Positions 55,899 through 64,000 of a stretch of 64,000 bases of DNA are shown piece by piece. Each line of letters starts with the position of its first letter. Position 1 is the first letter of the stretch. The stretch is taken from positions 28,502 through 92,501 of the forward strand of contig JBBSPV010000009.1 of the NCBI GenBank assembly GCA_038258425.1, given 5' to 3'. A model generated the notes under the pieces. It worked only from the letters and a program-made list of their open reading frames with translations, was not told the origin of the DNA and made no database searches. Source of the stretch: DATLGB01 sp038258425. Its GTDB lineage: Bacteria > Actinomycetota > Thermoleophilia > Solirubrobacterales > Solirubrobacteraceae. A program made the translations under genes and the position numbers.

Positions 55899-57980
55899 CT
55901 AACGGAGCCGGACGGGTGTTTCTTGCGCAAAGAGTTTCCGAGTTGCCCGAGCGGCGTCGACCCGGTCGTTGCCGGCGAGCAGCTCGCGAGCCGCCCCGAG
56001 CACCGACTCGCGCGGGCTGAGGGCAGTTGCGCGGGCCAGCTCGGCGCGGGCGCGCCGGCGCCGGCCGGCCTGGGCGTCGAGCAGCGCGAGCTCGAGGTGG
56101 GGGACCCAGTACGGCTCCCGCGCGAGCGCCGTGGCGAACGCCGCTCGCGCCCGGGCGTCCCGTCCGAGCTGGACCGCGATCAGCCCCTCGGCCTGCGGCG
56201 CGGTGGCGGCGAGCGGGTTGAGCGCACGTGCGTGCCGCAGGTCGGCGAGGGCGGCGGCGGGCTGGGTGCGCCACCGGCCGACGCCGCGCTCCTCGTAGCG
56301 CAGGCTCAGCCACGGCGCCAGCAGGGACGCGGCCGCGGCCAGGCAGGCGAGGGCGGCGAGTCCCACGGCGACGGGGCGCGGGACGACGTCCAGCCGGCTC
56401 GCGCGCGGTACCAGCGGCGCCGCGGAGGGGACGGCGGCGGCGATGGCCGCGAGCCGCTGGGCCCGGTCGCGCGCCACGAGCGTCACGAGCACGAGGCCGA
56501 GGACCGGGCCGGTGATCACCGGGTAGGCCTCGAGCCAGTCCAGGGAGCCGTGCACGGCGACGTAGGCCGCGGTCGCCAGTGCAGCGGCGACGAGCGTCCG
56601 CTCGGGACGGTCCGCGCGCCGGAGCCCGCCCAGCAGCCCGGCGAGGGCGAAGCCGAGGAAGGCGAGCCACAGGACGAAGCCGACGATGCCGGTCTCCCCC
56701 AGCACCCGCAGGGTCAGGTTGTGCGGGTACTTCGACGGCTTGGGGTAGCGCCGCTGCGTCGTGTACGCGTGGCCGAAGGTGCCGATGCCGATGCCGCGGA
56801 TGGGGTGCGCCCGGAAGCCGTCGACCGCGACGCGCCAGTAGTCGTAGCGCTCGAGCGGGTCGACCGTCGCCAGGCGGCTGGCGCCCGCTCGGTTGGCCTG
56901 CCGTCCCGCGAACGGCACGCCAGGATGCTTGAGCGACCGCCACTGCTTGTCCGCGGCGTCGGAGATCCGGCCCGCGTTGGCCGCCGCGGCCCCGAGTGCG
57001 CCCACGACGACGAGCGCGACGAGGGCCCAGCCCGCCACCCGCGTCACGCGCCGGGCGTCGTCGCCGGGGCGCACGCGGCGCTCGGCCAGCCCGAGGCCCG
57101 CACCCCCGAGCAGCCCCACGAGGGCGGCGGCCAGCAGCGACCAGGCCGCCGGCTCGAGGGCCGCGGAGACGCGCCCGCCGGCGCTGGCGACGTCGTAGAC
57201 GTGCAGGACCGGGCGGGCGGCGATGGCCACGCCGACCGCCGCGACGGCCAGGCCGGCGAGCATCCGCCAGCGGAACGGGACGACCGACAGCAGCACGACC
57301 ACGGCGACGGCGCCGCCCAGCACGGAGCCGCGCGACTGCGGCAGCAGCGCGAAGGCGACGAGGAACGTGCCCGCCGCCTGGGCGACGGCCTTCACGCCCA
57401 GCCCGGCCCCGGGCCGGGCGGCGACGAGCAGGGCCGGCAGGCCGGCGATCAGGCAGAAGGCGGCCGAGGTGTTCGGGTAGTCCAGCGGCTGGTTGAAGCG
57501 CTGGTCGGTGAAGAAGGCGTCCAGCTGGGTGGCCCGCAGGGCGTCGGCCAGCGCGAGGGCGCAGACGACGGACGCCGCCACGGCGAAGGCCAGCACACCG
57601 AGCACGGCCGTGTGCGGCCGCCACGGCACGAGGGCGAGCGTCCAGCCGGCGAGCAGCGTGACCAGCAGGAGGTTGGCCGACTCCCAGGCGTCGCCGGGCG
57701 CCGCCGACCACGAGATGGAGAGCAGGCTCCAGGCCGTGAACGCCGCCAGCGCGAGCAGGGCCCGGCGGGCGGCGCGCGCCGGCGGCAGCAGCCGGCCGCC
57801 CCCGACGGCGGCGAGGATCACGAGGCCGACGAGCACGAGGCCCGCCGGGAGCCAGTCCGCGGGGTCGAAGCCCCCCGCGGCGGGCATCAGCGCCGTCCAC
57901 ACGGCGAGCACGCCCATGGCCGGCAGCAGGCGGACGAGCTCCGCCGAGTCGGGGCGCCCGGGACTGGTTCGACGGCTCAT
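55899..57980 (-). CDS. O-antigen ligase-like protein with TPR tail
   Basis: A 693-aa membrane protein. About 12 helices and the Wzy_C/WaaL periplasmic signature (YDYWRVAVDGFRAHPIRGIG, then FGHAYTTQRRYPKPSKYPHN and LRVLGETGIVGF) are followed from about residue 550 by a soluble extracytoplasmic tail with TPR-like repeats (AALADLRHARALNPLAATAP, ARARAAFATALAREPYWVPH). Fusion of this kind is known in Wzy/ligase-like proteins, where the TPR part binds partners. ATG 57980 is preferred over 58067, giving a basic N-terminus before helix 1. It is divergent from the deacetylase gene. Confidence 0.85.
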   Translation of the reverse strand: MSRRTSPGRPDSAELVRLLPAMGVLAVWTALMPAAGGFDPADWLPAGLVLVGLVILAAVGGGRLLPPARAARRALLALAAFTAWSLLSISWSAAPGDAWESANLLLVTLLAGWTLALVPWRPHTAVLGVLAFAVAASVVCALALADALRATQLDAFFTDQRFNQPLDYPNTSAAFCLIAGLPALLVAARPGAGLGVKAVAQAAGTFLVAFALLPQSRGSVLGGAVAVVVLLSVVPFRWRMLAGLAVAAVGVAIAARPVLHVYDVASAGGRVSAALEPAAWSLLAAALVGLLGGAGLGLAERRVRPGDDARRVTRVAGWALVALVVVGALGAAAANAGRISDAADKQWRSLKHPGVPFAGRQANRAGASRLATVDPLERYDYWRVAVDGFRAHPIRGIGIGTFGHAYTTQRRYPKPSKYPHNLTLRVLGETGIVGFVLWLAFLGFALAGLLGGLRRADRPERTLVAAALATAAYVAVHGSLDWLEAYPVITGPVLGLVLVTLVARDRAQRLAAIAAAVPSAAPLVPRASRLDVVPRPVAVGLAALACLAAAASLLAPWLSLRYEERGVGRWRTQPAAALADLRHARALNPLAATAPQAEGLIAVQLGRDARARAAFATALAREPYWVPHLELALLDAQAGRRRRARAELARATALSPRESVLGAARELLAGNDRVDAARATRKLFAQETPVRLR

Positions 57981-58084
57981 GTGGCCGCCAGTATCGACGC
58001 TCGGACCCGGCCGGGGTGCCGTTAGCCGCCGGCCCACCCGTACATCCGTCCGCCGGGCCCCCGGCACTGATTGGATACGCCCGG

Positions 58085-58813
58085 ATGCCCGACACGCTCG
58101 TGCTCTGCTACCACGCCGTCAGCCCCGGCTGGGCCGCCGCCCTGTCGGTGCGCCCGGACGCCCTGCGCGACCAGCTCGGGCTCCTGCGCCGGCGCGGCTA
58201 CCGCGGCGTGACCTTCACGGAGGCGGTGGCGGCCCCGGCGCCACACCCGCGCGTGGCCGTCACCTTCGACGACGCGTTCGCGTCCGTGCGCGAGCTCGCC
58301 GAGCCGATCCTCGACGCGCTCGGCTGGCCCGGAACGGTCTTCGCCGTCTCGGACCACGTCCAGGACGGACGACCGCTGACCTGGGACGGGACGAGCCAGT
58401 GGCTGGCCACGGAGGACGCCGGCGAGCTGGCCGGTCTCGACCTCGACGGCCTGCGGGCCTTGCGCGACGCCGGCTGGGAGATCGGCTCCCACACGGCCTC
58501 GCACCCCCACCTGCCGCAGCTCGCCGACGACGCGCTCGAGCACGAGCTCGCCGCCTCGCGGACGGCCCTCGAGGCCGGCCTCGGCCGGCCGTGCGAGTCC
58601 CTCGCCTACCCGTACGGCGAGGCGGACGGCCGCGTCGTGGCCGCTGCGCGAGCCGCCGGCTACCGCTGGGCCACGACGCTGCCGGCCCGCTGGCCCGGCC
58701 CCCAGCCGCTGCTGTGGCCGCGCGCCGGCGTCTACCAGGCCGACGACCTGCGCCGCTTCAGGCTCAAGGTCTCGCCGGCGGCGCGGCGGGTGCGGCGGAT
58801 GTTGCGCCGCTGA
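58085..58813 (+). CDS. Polysaccharide deacetylase (NodB/CE4 family)
   Basis: A 242-aa metal-dependent deacetylase. VLCYHAVSP at residues 6-14 opens the fold. VAVTFDDAF near 55-63 carries the Asp pair (catalytic base and metal ligand), and GSHTASHPHLPQL near 137-149 carries the two metal His. CESLAYPYGEADG near 177 is motif 3. It would remove acetyl groups from GlcNAc residues in the exopolysaccharide or peptidoglycan. No signal peptide is visible, so export is unclear. ATG 58085 is chosen; GTG 58016 would add 23 residues without function. Confidence 0.87.
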   Translation: MPDTLVLCYHAVSPGWAAALSVRPDALRDQLGLLRRRGYRGVTFTEAVAAPAPHPRVAVTFDDAFASVRELAEPILDALGWPGTVFAVSDHVQDGRPLTWDGTSQWLATEDAGELAGLDLDGLRALRDAGWEIGSHTASHPHLPQLADDALEHELAASRTALEAGLGRPCESLAYPYGEADGRVVAAARAAGYRWATTLPARWPGPQPLLWPRAGVYQADDLRRFRLKVSPAARRVRRMLRR

Positions 58814-58837
58814 AGGCCCTTGCCGCCCGATCGTCAC

Positions 58838-60889
58838 TCAGGCGATCAGCGGGATGATGAGCAGGGCGACGATGTTCGCCACCTTGATCATCGGGTTGAT
58901 CGCCGGGCCGGAGGTGTCCTTGAACGGGTCGCCGACGGTGTCGCCGGTGACGGACGCCTCGTGGGCGACGGACCCCTTGCCGCCGTGGGCGCCGTCCTCG
59001 ATGAGCTTCTTCGCGTTGTCCCACGCGCCGCCGCCCGCGGTCATCATGACCGCGAAGAACAGGCCGACGACGATCACGCCGATGAGCAGGCCGCCGAGCG
59101 CCTGGTAGGAGATGAGGCCGACGACGACGGTCATGACGATCGGGATCAGCGAGGGGATGATCATCTCCCGCTGGGCCGCCCGGGTGACGATGTCGACGCA
59201 CTGGCCGTACTCCGGCTGCTCCGTGCCGTCCATGATCCCCGGCTTCTCGCGGAACTGCCGGCGCACCTCCTCCACGACGGCGCCGCCGGCGCGGCCCACG
59301 GCCTCCATGGAGAGCGCGGCGAACAGGCAGACCATGAGGCCGCCGAGGATCAGCCCGATGAGCACGTCGGAGTTCGTGAGGTCGAAGGTCACGTTCTTGC
59401 CGAGCTCGGCGACGAGCTCGATCTTGAACGCGGCGAAGAGCACGAGGGCGGCGAGCGCGGCCGAGCCGATCGCATAGCCCTTGGTGACGGCCTTCGTCGT
59501 GTTGCCGACCGCGTCGAGCGGATCGGTGACGTTGCGGACGTCCTCGGGCATGTCGGCCATCTCCGCGATGCCGCCGGCGTTGTCCGTGATCGGGCCGAAG
59601 GCGTCCAGGGCGACGATCAGGCCGGTCAGCGAGAGCTGCGCCATCACCGCCACGCCGATGCCGTAGACCCCGGCGAGCCCGTGGGCGGCGGCGATGCCGA
59701 GCACGATGACCAGCGCGGGCAGCGCCGTCGCCTGCATGCCCTTGGCCAGGCCCTGGATGATGTTCGTCGCGTGGCCGGTCTCCGAGGCCTGCGCCGTGCT
59801 CTTGACCGGCGAGAAGCGCGTCGACGTGTAGTAGTCGGTGATCACGAACAGCGCGGCGGTGATCACGAGGCCGATCAGCGCGCAGAGGTAGATGTCGCCC
59901 CAGCCGGGACCGCCGCCGCCCCGCAGGTCGTTCATCATCCAGTAGGTGACGGGCAGGAAGGCGAGCGCGGCGAGGATGCCGGAGACCGCCAGGCCCTGGT
60001 AGAGCGCCCGCTCGACGTTGCCCGTGGAGGTCTTGACGGCGAACGTGCCGATGATCGAGGCGATGATCGAGACGCCGCCCAGCACGACGGGGAACAGCAC
60101 GACGCGCCCGATCTCGTCCCCGCCGGTGAAGGTCAGGACGCCGAGCAGCATCACGGCGACCGCGGTGACGGCGTAGGTCTCGAACAGGTCGGCGGCCATG
60201 CCGGCGCAGTCGCCGACGTTGTCGCCCACGTTGTCGGCGATGACCGCCGGGTTGCGCGGATCGTCCTCGGGGATGCCGGCCTCGATCTTGCCGACGATGT
60301 CGGCGCCCACGTCGGCGCCCTTGGTGAAGATGCCGCCGCCCAGGCGGGCGAAGACGGAGATCAGCGAGCCGCCGAAGCCGAGGCCGATGAGCGCGTCGAC
60401 GGCGTCCTTCGTGCCGACGTCGAAGATGAAGGTCAGGATCCCGTAGTACCCGGCGACGCCGAGCAGCGCGAGGCCGACCACGAGCATGCCGGTGACCGCG
60501 CCGCCGCGGAAGGCGACGTCGAGGGCCGGGCCGATGCCGCCGCGCGCCGCCTCGGCGACGCGGGCGTTGGCGCGCACGGACACGTTCATGCCGATGAAGC
60601 CCGCGGCCGCGGAGGCGAGGCCGCCGATGGCGAAGCCGATAGCCACCTCGATGTTCTGCAGCGGGATGAGGACGATGAACAGGACGATGCCGACGATGCC
60701 GATCGTCGTGTACTGGCGGGTCAGGTAGGCGGAAGCGCCCTCCTGGATGGCCGCCGAGAGGCCCCGCATCGTGTCGTTGCCGGGCGAGAGCGCCAGCAGC
60801 GAGCGCGCGGTCAGCGCCCCGTACAGCACGGCCGCCGCGGCGCAGACGAGCGCGACGAGGACGCCGTGGTCGGAGAGGAAGTCGGTCAA
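58838..60889 (-). CDS. hppA: Membrane-bound H+-translocating pyrophosphatase, K+-independent type
   Basis: A 683-aa ion pump with about 16 helices that hydrolyses pyrophosphate and exports H+ (or Na+). The PPi site shows GGGIFTKGADVGADIVGKIE and DNVGDNVGDCAGMAADLFE; the second acidic site is DAFGPITDNAGGIAEMA. The diagnostic position reads GNTTKA, where Lys marks the K+-independent class (Ala in K+-dependent enzymes). The start is TTG 60889, with AAGAGG at 60895-60900 as ribosome site. A TAGGGT box 104 nt upstream on this strand could be its promoter. It saves energy from biosynthetic PPi and contributes to the proton gradient. Confidence 0.93.
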   Translation of the reverse strand: MTDFLSDHGVLVALVCAAAAVLYGALTARSLLALSPGNDTMRGLSAAIQEGASAYLTRQYTTIGIVGIVLFIVLIPLQNIEVAIGFAIGGLASAAAGFIGMNVSVRANARVAEAARGGIGPALDVAFRGGAVTGMLVVGLALLGVAGYYGILTFIFDVGTKDAVDALIGLGFGGSLISVFARLGGGIFTKGADVGADIVGKIEAGIPEDDPRNPAVIADNVGDNVGDCAGMAADLFETYAVTAVAVMLLGVLTFTGGDEIGRVVLFPVVLGGVSIIASIIGTFAVKTSTGNVERALYQGLAVSGILAALAFLPVTYWMMNDLRGGGGPGWGDIYLCALIGLVITAALFVITDYYTSTRFSPVKSTAQASETGHATNIIQGLAKGMQATALPALVIVLGIAAAHGLAGVYGIGVAVMAQLSLTGLIVALDAFGPITDNAGGIAEMADMPEDVRNVTDPLDAVGNTTKAVTKGYAIGSAALAALVLFAAFKIELVAELGKNVTFDLTNSDVLIGLILGGLMVCLFAALSMEAVGRAGGAVVEEVRRQFREKPGIMDGTEQPEYGQCVDIVTRAAQREMIIPSLIPIVMTVVVGLISYQALGGLLIGVIVVGLFFAVMMTAGGGAWDNAKKLIEDGAHGGKGSVAHEASVTGDTVGDPFKDTSGPAINPMIKVANIVALLIIPLIA

Positions 60890-61050
60890 GGGAACCTCTT
60901 GGGGAGTCGAATGGATTCAGGCCCGGCTTACGCCTGCCCTCGCGGGCGGCGGTGCGCGACGATGACGACGGACGGCCGTCGCAGGACGCGGCACCCTACC
61001 GCCTCGGACGGCGCGGTCCCGGTGGCCGGCCGACCTCCGGGCGCGCCGGC

Positions 61051-61512
61051 CTACTGGCCGGGCACCCAGAGGCGCCCGCTGCGCTGGGCCTCCCCCGCCC
61101 CGCCCTGACCGCCCTGGGGGGCCGGGTCGCTCGGCGGCGCGGGCGGCTGCCGGATCCCCCCGCCGTCCGGACCGTCCTGCGGAGCCGCCCCGCCCCCGGC
61201 GGTCTGCGCGTAGGCGAGCTGCAACTGCGACAGGGCGTCGCGGATCGGGCCCACCTTGTCGCCGTGGCGCGGCTCCACGACGGCGAGCAGGGCCCGCGCC
61301 GCGTCGACGGCGATGCCGAGCTGCACCGGGTCGGCCTGCAGCCCGAGCTCGGGCGGGGCGCCGACCGCGCCCTTGCGGGCACCGATGTTGATGAGGCTCA
61401 CGATGGTCTGCAGGATGACGTCGTCGACGTCGATGCGGTCGAGCTCGGCCTCGAGCCGGCGCATCTCCTCCTCGGTCATCTGGGGCTGCTCGGGCCCGGG
61501 CTGGTCGCTCAT
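61051..61512 (-). CDS. Small DUF1844-like protein
   Basis: A 153-aa soluble protein. Residues 13-100 are helical (MTEEEMRRLEAELDRIDVDD, LQTIVSLINIGARKG, VQLGIAVDAARALLAVV) and recall the DUF1844 family, small conserved bacterial proteins of unknown function. That assignment is by resemblance only. The last 50 residues are a disordered Gly/Pro/Gln-rich tail. ATG 61512 overlaps the stop of the ligase gene (ATGA). It lies between the carboxylate-amine ligase and hppA, with 161 bp before the latter. Confidence 0.6.
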   Translation of the reverse strand: MSDQPGPEQPQMTEEEMRRLEAELDRIDVDDVILQTIVSLINIGARKGAVGAPPELGLQADPVQLGIAVDAARALLAVVEPRHGDKVGPIRDALSQLQLAYAQTAGGGAAPQDGPDGGGIRQPPAPPSDPAPQGGQGGAGEAQRSGRLWVPGQ

Positions 61513-62636
61513 GGCTGAACCGTCTCCTTGTAGCTGTCGGCGGTCTCCCGCACACAGGTCGCGTAGACCTCGGCCGGGATGGCTCCGTCCTCGATCATCC
61601 GTCGCTGGCGCTGGGCGCCGTTGAGGGCCGGGAGGTCGACGGAGACGCCGGCCCAGGCGGCCAGGCGCTCCACCGCCTCGGCGGCCGGGTACTCGTCGAT
61701 CCGCTCCGCCTCGAGGTCGAGCAGCCGGCCGTCGAGCCCGTAGCGGATCGCCCGCCAGAGGTTCTCCTCGATCAGACGGCCGGGCACCGCGGGCGGCGTG
61801 CGGCCCTCGTCGACCTCGCGGGTGGCCTGGGTCACGCACGCGGCGATCAGGGTCACGAGGGCGTCGGACTCCTGGGCGGTCGTCTGGGCGTCGCAGACGC
61901 GGACCTCGACGGTCCCGAAGTCGTGGTGGGGGCGCACGGACCACCACAGCTGCGTGTACTCGACGATCGAGCCCGTCCGGACGAGCAGCTCGACGTACTC
62001 GCTCCACGCTCGCCAGGAGCCGAAGATCTCCGGCACGCCGCAGCGCGGGAAGGACTTCGTGAACACCTGGGTGCGCGCGGTGTGCAGGCCGGAGTCGATC
62101 CGGTCCACGTAGGGCGAGTTGGCCGAGATGGCCAGCAGCGTCGGCAGGACGGGCCGCAGTCGGTCCGTGACCTGGACCGCCCGGTCCGCGCCCTGCACGC
62201 CGACGTGGACGTGCACGGAGAACGTGTTGTTGCGCCAGGCGACGTACTTCAGGCCCTCCCCGACGCGGCGGTAGTGCTCCGTGTCGATCAGGTGCTGGCC
62301 CTGGTAGTCCGAGAGGGGGTGCGTGCCCGTGGAGCCGAGCCCGATGTCGCGCTCGTCGGCGAGCTCGAGCAGTGCCCTGCGACAGTCGCGCTGACGGCGC
62401 AGGGCGTCGGCGACGTCCTCTCCGCGGCCCGAGCGGATCTCGATCTCGGAGGAGATCAGCTCGCCGGCGACGGACGGCGCGAGCACCGGGTCGGCCTGCG
62501 CGGCGGCGTGCAGGACCCCGAAGGCCGGCACCAGGTCGAGCGTCTCCGGGTGCAGGAGGGCGAGCTCCTCCTCGATCCCGACGGTGCCGTCCGTCGAGGC
62601 CTCGAAGGTCTCTCGGGCGCGGTGGAGGTCGATCAT
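61509..62636 (-). CDS. YbdK-type carboxylate-amine ligase (GCS2 family)
   Basis: A 375-aa ATP-dependent ligase of the glutamate-cysteine ligase type 2 fold. TVGIEEELALL at residues 18-28 is the N-terminal ATP/metal motif. GTHPLSDYQGQHLIDTEHYR near 104, HVHVGVQGADRAV near 141 and RPHHDFGTVEVRVCDAQTT near 240 complete the site. Family members join glutamate to cysteine or another amine, giving thiol or modified-peptide precursors; the amine here is unknown. ATG 62636 starts 40 bp after the Rex gene and overlaps the small downstream gene. Proximity to Rex and a glutaredoxin hints at redox physiology. Confidence 0.87.
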   Translation of the reverse strand: MIDLHRARETFEASTDGTVGIEEELALLHPETLDLVPAFGVLHAAAQADPVLAPSVAGELISSEIEIRSGRGEDVADALRRQRDCRRALLELADERDIGLGSTGTHPLSDYQGQHLIDTEHYRRVGEGLKYVAWRNNTFSVHVHVGVQGADRAVQVTDRLRPVLPTLLAISANSPYVDRIDSGLHTARTQVFTKSFPRCGVPEIFGSWRAWSEYVELLVRTGSIVEYTQLWWSVRPHHDFGTVEVRVCDAQTTAQESDALVTLIAACVTQATREVDEGRTPPAVPGRLIEENLWRAIRYGLDGRLLDLEAERIDEYPAAEAVERLAAWAGVSVDLPALNGAQRQRRMIEDGAIPAEVYATCVRETADSYKETVQP

Positions 62637-62676
62637 CAGTTCACCGGCTGCGCCGGTCCTGGATGACGCTCCGCAG

Positions 62677-63333
62677 TCACGTCAGGTAGAAGTACAGCGC
62701 GTAGAGCAGGTCGACGGCCGGGCTGGACGTGTGGACCGTCACTTCCGGCGGCACCTGCAGGAGCGCCTCGGAGTAGTTGAAGATGATCTTGATGCCCGAC
62801 TCGACGAGCCGGTCGGCGAGCGGCTGGGCGGCGGCCGTGGGCACGGCGAGGACGCCCACGACGATGTCCTCCTCCTCCACCAGCGGGCCGAGGTCGTCCA
62901 GGTGGCGCACGACGGTCTGGCCGACCGTCTCCCCGACCTTGGCCGCGTCCGTGTCGAAGATCGCCACGACGTTGAAGCCGTGGTCGGCGAAGATGTCGGA
63001 CGAGGCGATGGCCCGGCCGAGGTGCCCGGCGCCGAACAGCGCGATGTTGTGCTGGCCGCTAGAGCGCAGGATCCGGCGGATCTGGGAGACCAGCGAGTCG
63101 ACGTTGTAGCCGACGCCGCGCTTGCCGAACTTCCCGAAGCCGGAGAGGTCACGGCGGATCTGCGTCGAGTTGACGTGCGTGTAGTCCGACAGCTCCTGGG
63201 AGGAGATCGTCTCCTTGCCCATCTTGCGCGCCTGGGTGAGCACCTGCAGGTAGCGCGAGAGCCGTGCGGCGACGCCGAGCGAGAGGCGCTCGGGATCGGC
63301 ACCGTCGGTGATCAGCTCCTCGCCGAGGGACAT
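62677..63333 (-). CDS. rex: Redox-sensing transcriptional repressor Rex
   Basis: A 218-aa NADH sensor. The winged helix (TISSQELSDYTHVNSTQIRR, DLSGFGKFGKRGVGYNV) binds operator DNA when NAD+ is high. The Rossmann domain begins IALFGAGHLGRAI near residue 95, and the C-terminal helix YALYFYLT completes the domain-swapped dimer. It represses respiratory or fermentative genes until NADH rises. ATG 63333 is preceded closely by GGAGGTG. No classical Rex operator (TTGTGA-N6-TCACAA type) was found in the window by eye. It lies 12 bp downstream of the glutaredoxin-like gene. Confidence 0.93.
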   Translation of the reverse strand: MSLGEELITDGADPERLSLGVAARLSRYLQVLTQARKMGKETISSQELSDYTHVNSTQIRRDLSGFGKFGKRGVGYNVDSLVSQIRRILRSSGQHNIALFGAGHLGRAIASSDIFADHGFNVVAIFDTDAAKVGETVGQTVVRHLDDLGPLVEEEDIVVGVLAVPTAAAQPLADRLVESGIKIIFNYSEALLQVPPEVTVHTSSPAVDLLYALYFYLT

Positions 63334-63345
63334 CGCACCTCCAGC

Positions 63346-63597
63346 TTACGGCTCCGGCGCGGCGGACCGCAGGCGTGCGAGCAGGTCCGGCTCGTCCACG
63401 AAGAAGTCGGTGAGCTCCTCGCCGTCGAGGGCGACGACCGGGATCCGCTCGAGGTAGCGGGCGTGGAGCCGCTCGTCGGACTCGATGTCGATCTCGCGCA
63501 GCTCGAAGGGCTGCTCGCGGCGCAGCCGCAGCAGCGTGCGGCGAGCGTCGTCGCACAGGTGGCAGCCCGGGCGGCCGTAGAGCGTGACGACGCTCAT
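63346..63597 (-). CDS. Glutaredoxin-like thiol-disulphide protein
   Basis: An 83-aa thioredoxin-fold protein. The redox motif CHLC follows VTLYGRPG (Cys12 and Cys15), and the cis-Pro loop is RIPVVALDG near 51-59. It belongs to the short glutaredoxin family 'DUF836-like' proteins found beside Rex in actinobacteria. It could reduce disulphides with a low-molecular-weight thiol; whether the thiol is mycothiol is unknown here. ATG 63597 overlaps the stop of the upstream partial gene (ATGA), and 12 bp separate it from rex. Confidence 0.86.
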   Translation of the reverse strand: MSVVTLYGRPGCHLCDDARRTLLRLRREQPFELREIDIESDERLHARYLERIPVVALDGEELTDFFVDEPDLLARLRSAAPEP

Positions 63598-64000
63598 CCG
63601 GCCGCAAACGGCGCGGACGCGACGGTGGTCACCGTCCGCTGCCGCGGCGCGCGGGCCCGTACGCGGAAGCGGTAGCGGCCGCGGTCGAGGCGCCGCAGGA
63701 CGGCCGGACGCAGCGTGTACGCGTACTCGCCGGGCAGCACGCCGCGCTCGCCGCCCGGCGGCGTGAGCCGCTCCACGAGCCGGCCCCCGCCGTCCTCCAG
63801 GACGAGCTCGAGCCGGGCGGCGGGGACGAGCGTCGTGCCCACGCCGGCGGCGGCGTCGCCGCGCTCGAAGCGCCCGACGGTGAAGGCCACGCCCGTGGCT
63901 CCGCGCTCGCGCCGGACCGCGAGCCGGCCGACGGGGACGGCGTCCGGGGCGCCGGCGGGCGTCGGCGAGGGGGTGGGGGCGGCGCCGGCTGCGGTCAGCA
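63594..64000 (-). CDS. Partial protein with Pro/Thr linker and beta-rich domain
   Basis: The frame is open from the right edge to TGA at 63594-63596, so the N-terminus is missing. Visible parts are a TPSPTPAG-type linker, then PVGRLAVRRERG and a beta-rich domain (VPAARLELVLEDGGGRLVER, GEYAYTLRPAVLRRLDRGRY) ending VASAPFAAG. The short in-frame GTG at 63890 is not the start, since coding continues upstream. The layout resembles the surface-exposed C-terminal domain of a secreted or membrane-anchored protein, possibly a repeat-stabilised FixG/immunoglobulin-like fold. I do not recognise the family. Confidence 0.55.
   Translation of the reverse strand, partial: LTAAGAAPTPSPTPAGAPDAVPVGRLAVRRERGATGVAFTVGRFERGDAAAGVGTTLVPAARLELVLEDGGGRLVERLTPPGGERGVLPGEYAYTLRPAVLRRLDRGRYRFRVRARAPRQRTVTTVASAPFAAG

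Noticed and set aside
44009..58813. Recent horizontal acquisition of the exopolysaccharide locus
   Set aside because: By eye its base composition and codon style equal those of the flanks, and there are no integrase, IS or tRNA-edge repeats next to it. A computed composition profile would be needed to argue otherwise.
58820..61108. 762-aa plus-strand frame opposite hppA
   Set aside because: It is an antisense shadow rich in Asp, Arg, His and Gly with no domain; hppA motifs on the minus strand are unmistakable.
61051..62007. 318-aa minus-strand frame over the end of the YbdK-type gene
   Set aside because: Only its last 153 codons (from ATG 61512) are plausible coding; the earlier part is the wrong frame of the ligase.

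Overview
The window is a contiguous piece of a very GC-rich chromosome (well above 70% G+C by eye). It looks like a deep-branching actinobacterium of the Solirubrobacterales/Thermoleophilia type. The clues are secreted collagen-like proteins with a short export signal and an 'NSVGPKQLRPKAV'-type segment, a LAL-type LuxR regulator, an Rv1683-like lipase/acyl-CoA ligase fusion, a Rex repressor, and start codons set only 6-8 nt behind a TANNNT -10 box (leaderless mRNAs). This placement is inference from protein style. There is no rRNA in the window, and no IS element, prophage or CRISPR was seen. Gene density is very high, with many 4-nt ATGA/GTGA overlaps.

Layout. 1-3932: end of a KUP potassium transporter, a CPA1 Na+/H+ antiporter, a saccharopine-dehydrogenase-like protein, a GNAT acetyltransferase and a small membrane protein. 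3967-8312 (minus): a conserved mini-protein, two collagen-like secreted proteins, and a large LuxR regulator. 8386-14489: an HSL-type esterase, a 412-bp gap with 42-bp tandem repeats, a benzoylformate-decarboxylase-like ThDP enzyme, and the lipase/acyl-CoA ligase fusion. 14486-16705 (minus): a tandem pair of clan-A glycoside hydrolases. 16775-20073: an amidinotransferase-fold enzyme, two mini membrane proteins, an AlkA-like glycosylase with an altered catalytic position, and a fatty-acid desaturase. 20074-23629: a PucR regulator, a quinone oxidoreductase and a cytochrome P450 in one operon, divergent from the desaturase. 23635-32570: a Tat-exported amine oxidase, hydrolase, flippase-like membrane protein, phosphoesterase, FMN and FAD oxidoreductases, MBL-like protein and a short Aat transferase.

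33194-36762 is a heterodimeric ABC exporter with one degenerate and one consensus ATP site. A tRNA-Gln(CUG) and a GlsB-like stress protein follow. 37309-43951 (minus) is a tight six-gene operon. It encodes two APC permeases with universal-stress-protein tails, a 55-aa membrane peptide, a TrkA-N protein, a full TrkA/RCK protein and a ferredoxin-reductase-like flavoprotein. It reads as a cation or amino-acid transport module with RCK control.

44009-58813 is an exopolysaccharide locus: initiating polyprenyl-phosphate sugar transferase, Wzz/BY-kinase fusion, Wzx flippase, two O-antigen ligase/polymerase-type proteins, five glycosyltransferases, a polysaccharide deacetylase, and an LPxTG-type wall protein beside the kinase. 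The right end (58838-64000, minus) is core physiology: K+-independent H+-pyrophosphatase, a small DUF1844-like protein, a YbdK-type carboxylate-amine ligase, the redox sensor Rex, a glutaredoxin-like protein and a partial secreted protein.

The most general signal is regulatory. About fifteen genes on both strands share a [T/C]ANNNT box ending 6-8 nt before the start codon and have no Shine-Dalgarno sequence. This pattern also exposes a 16-codon upstream ORF (25193) and a gene whose transcript would begin at a GTC codon (26214).
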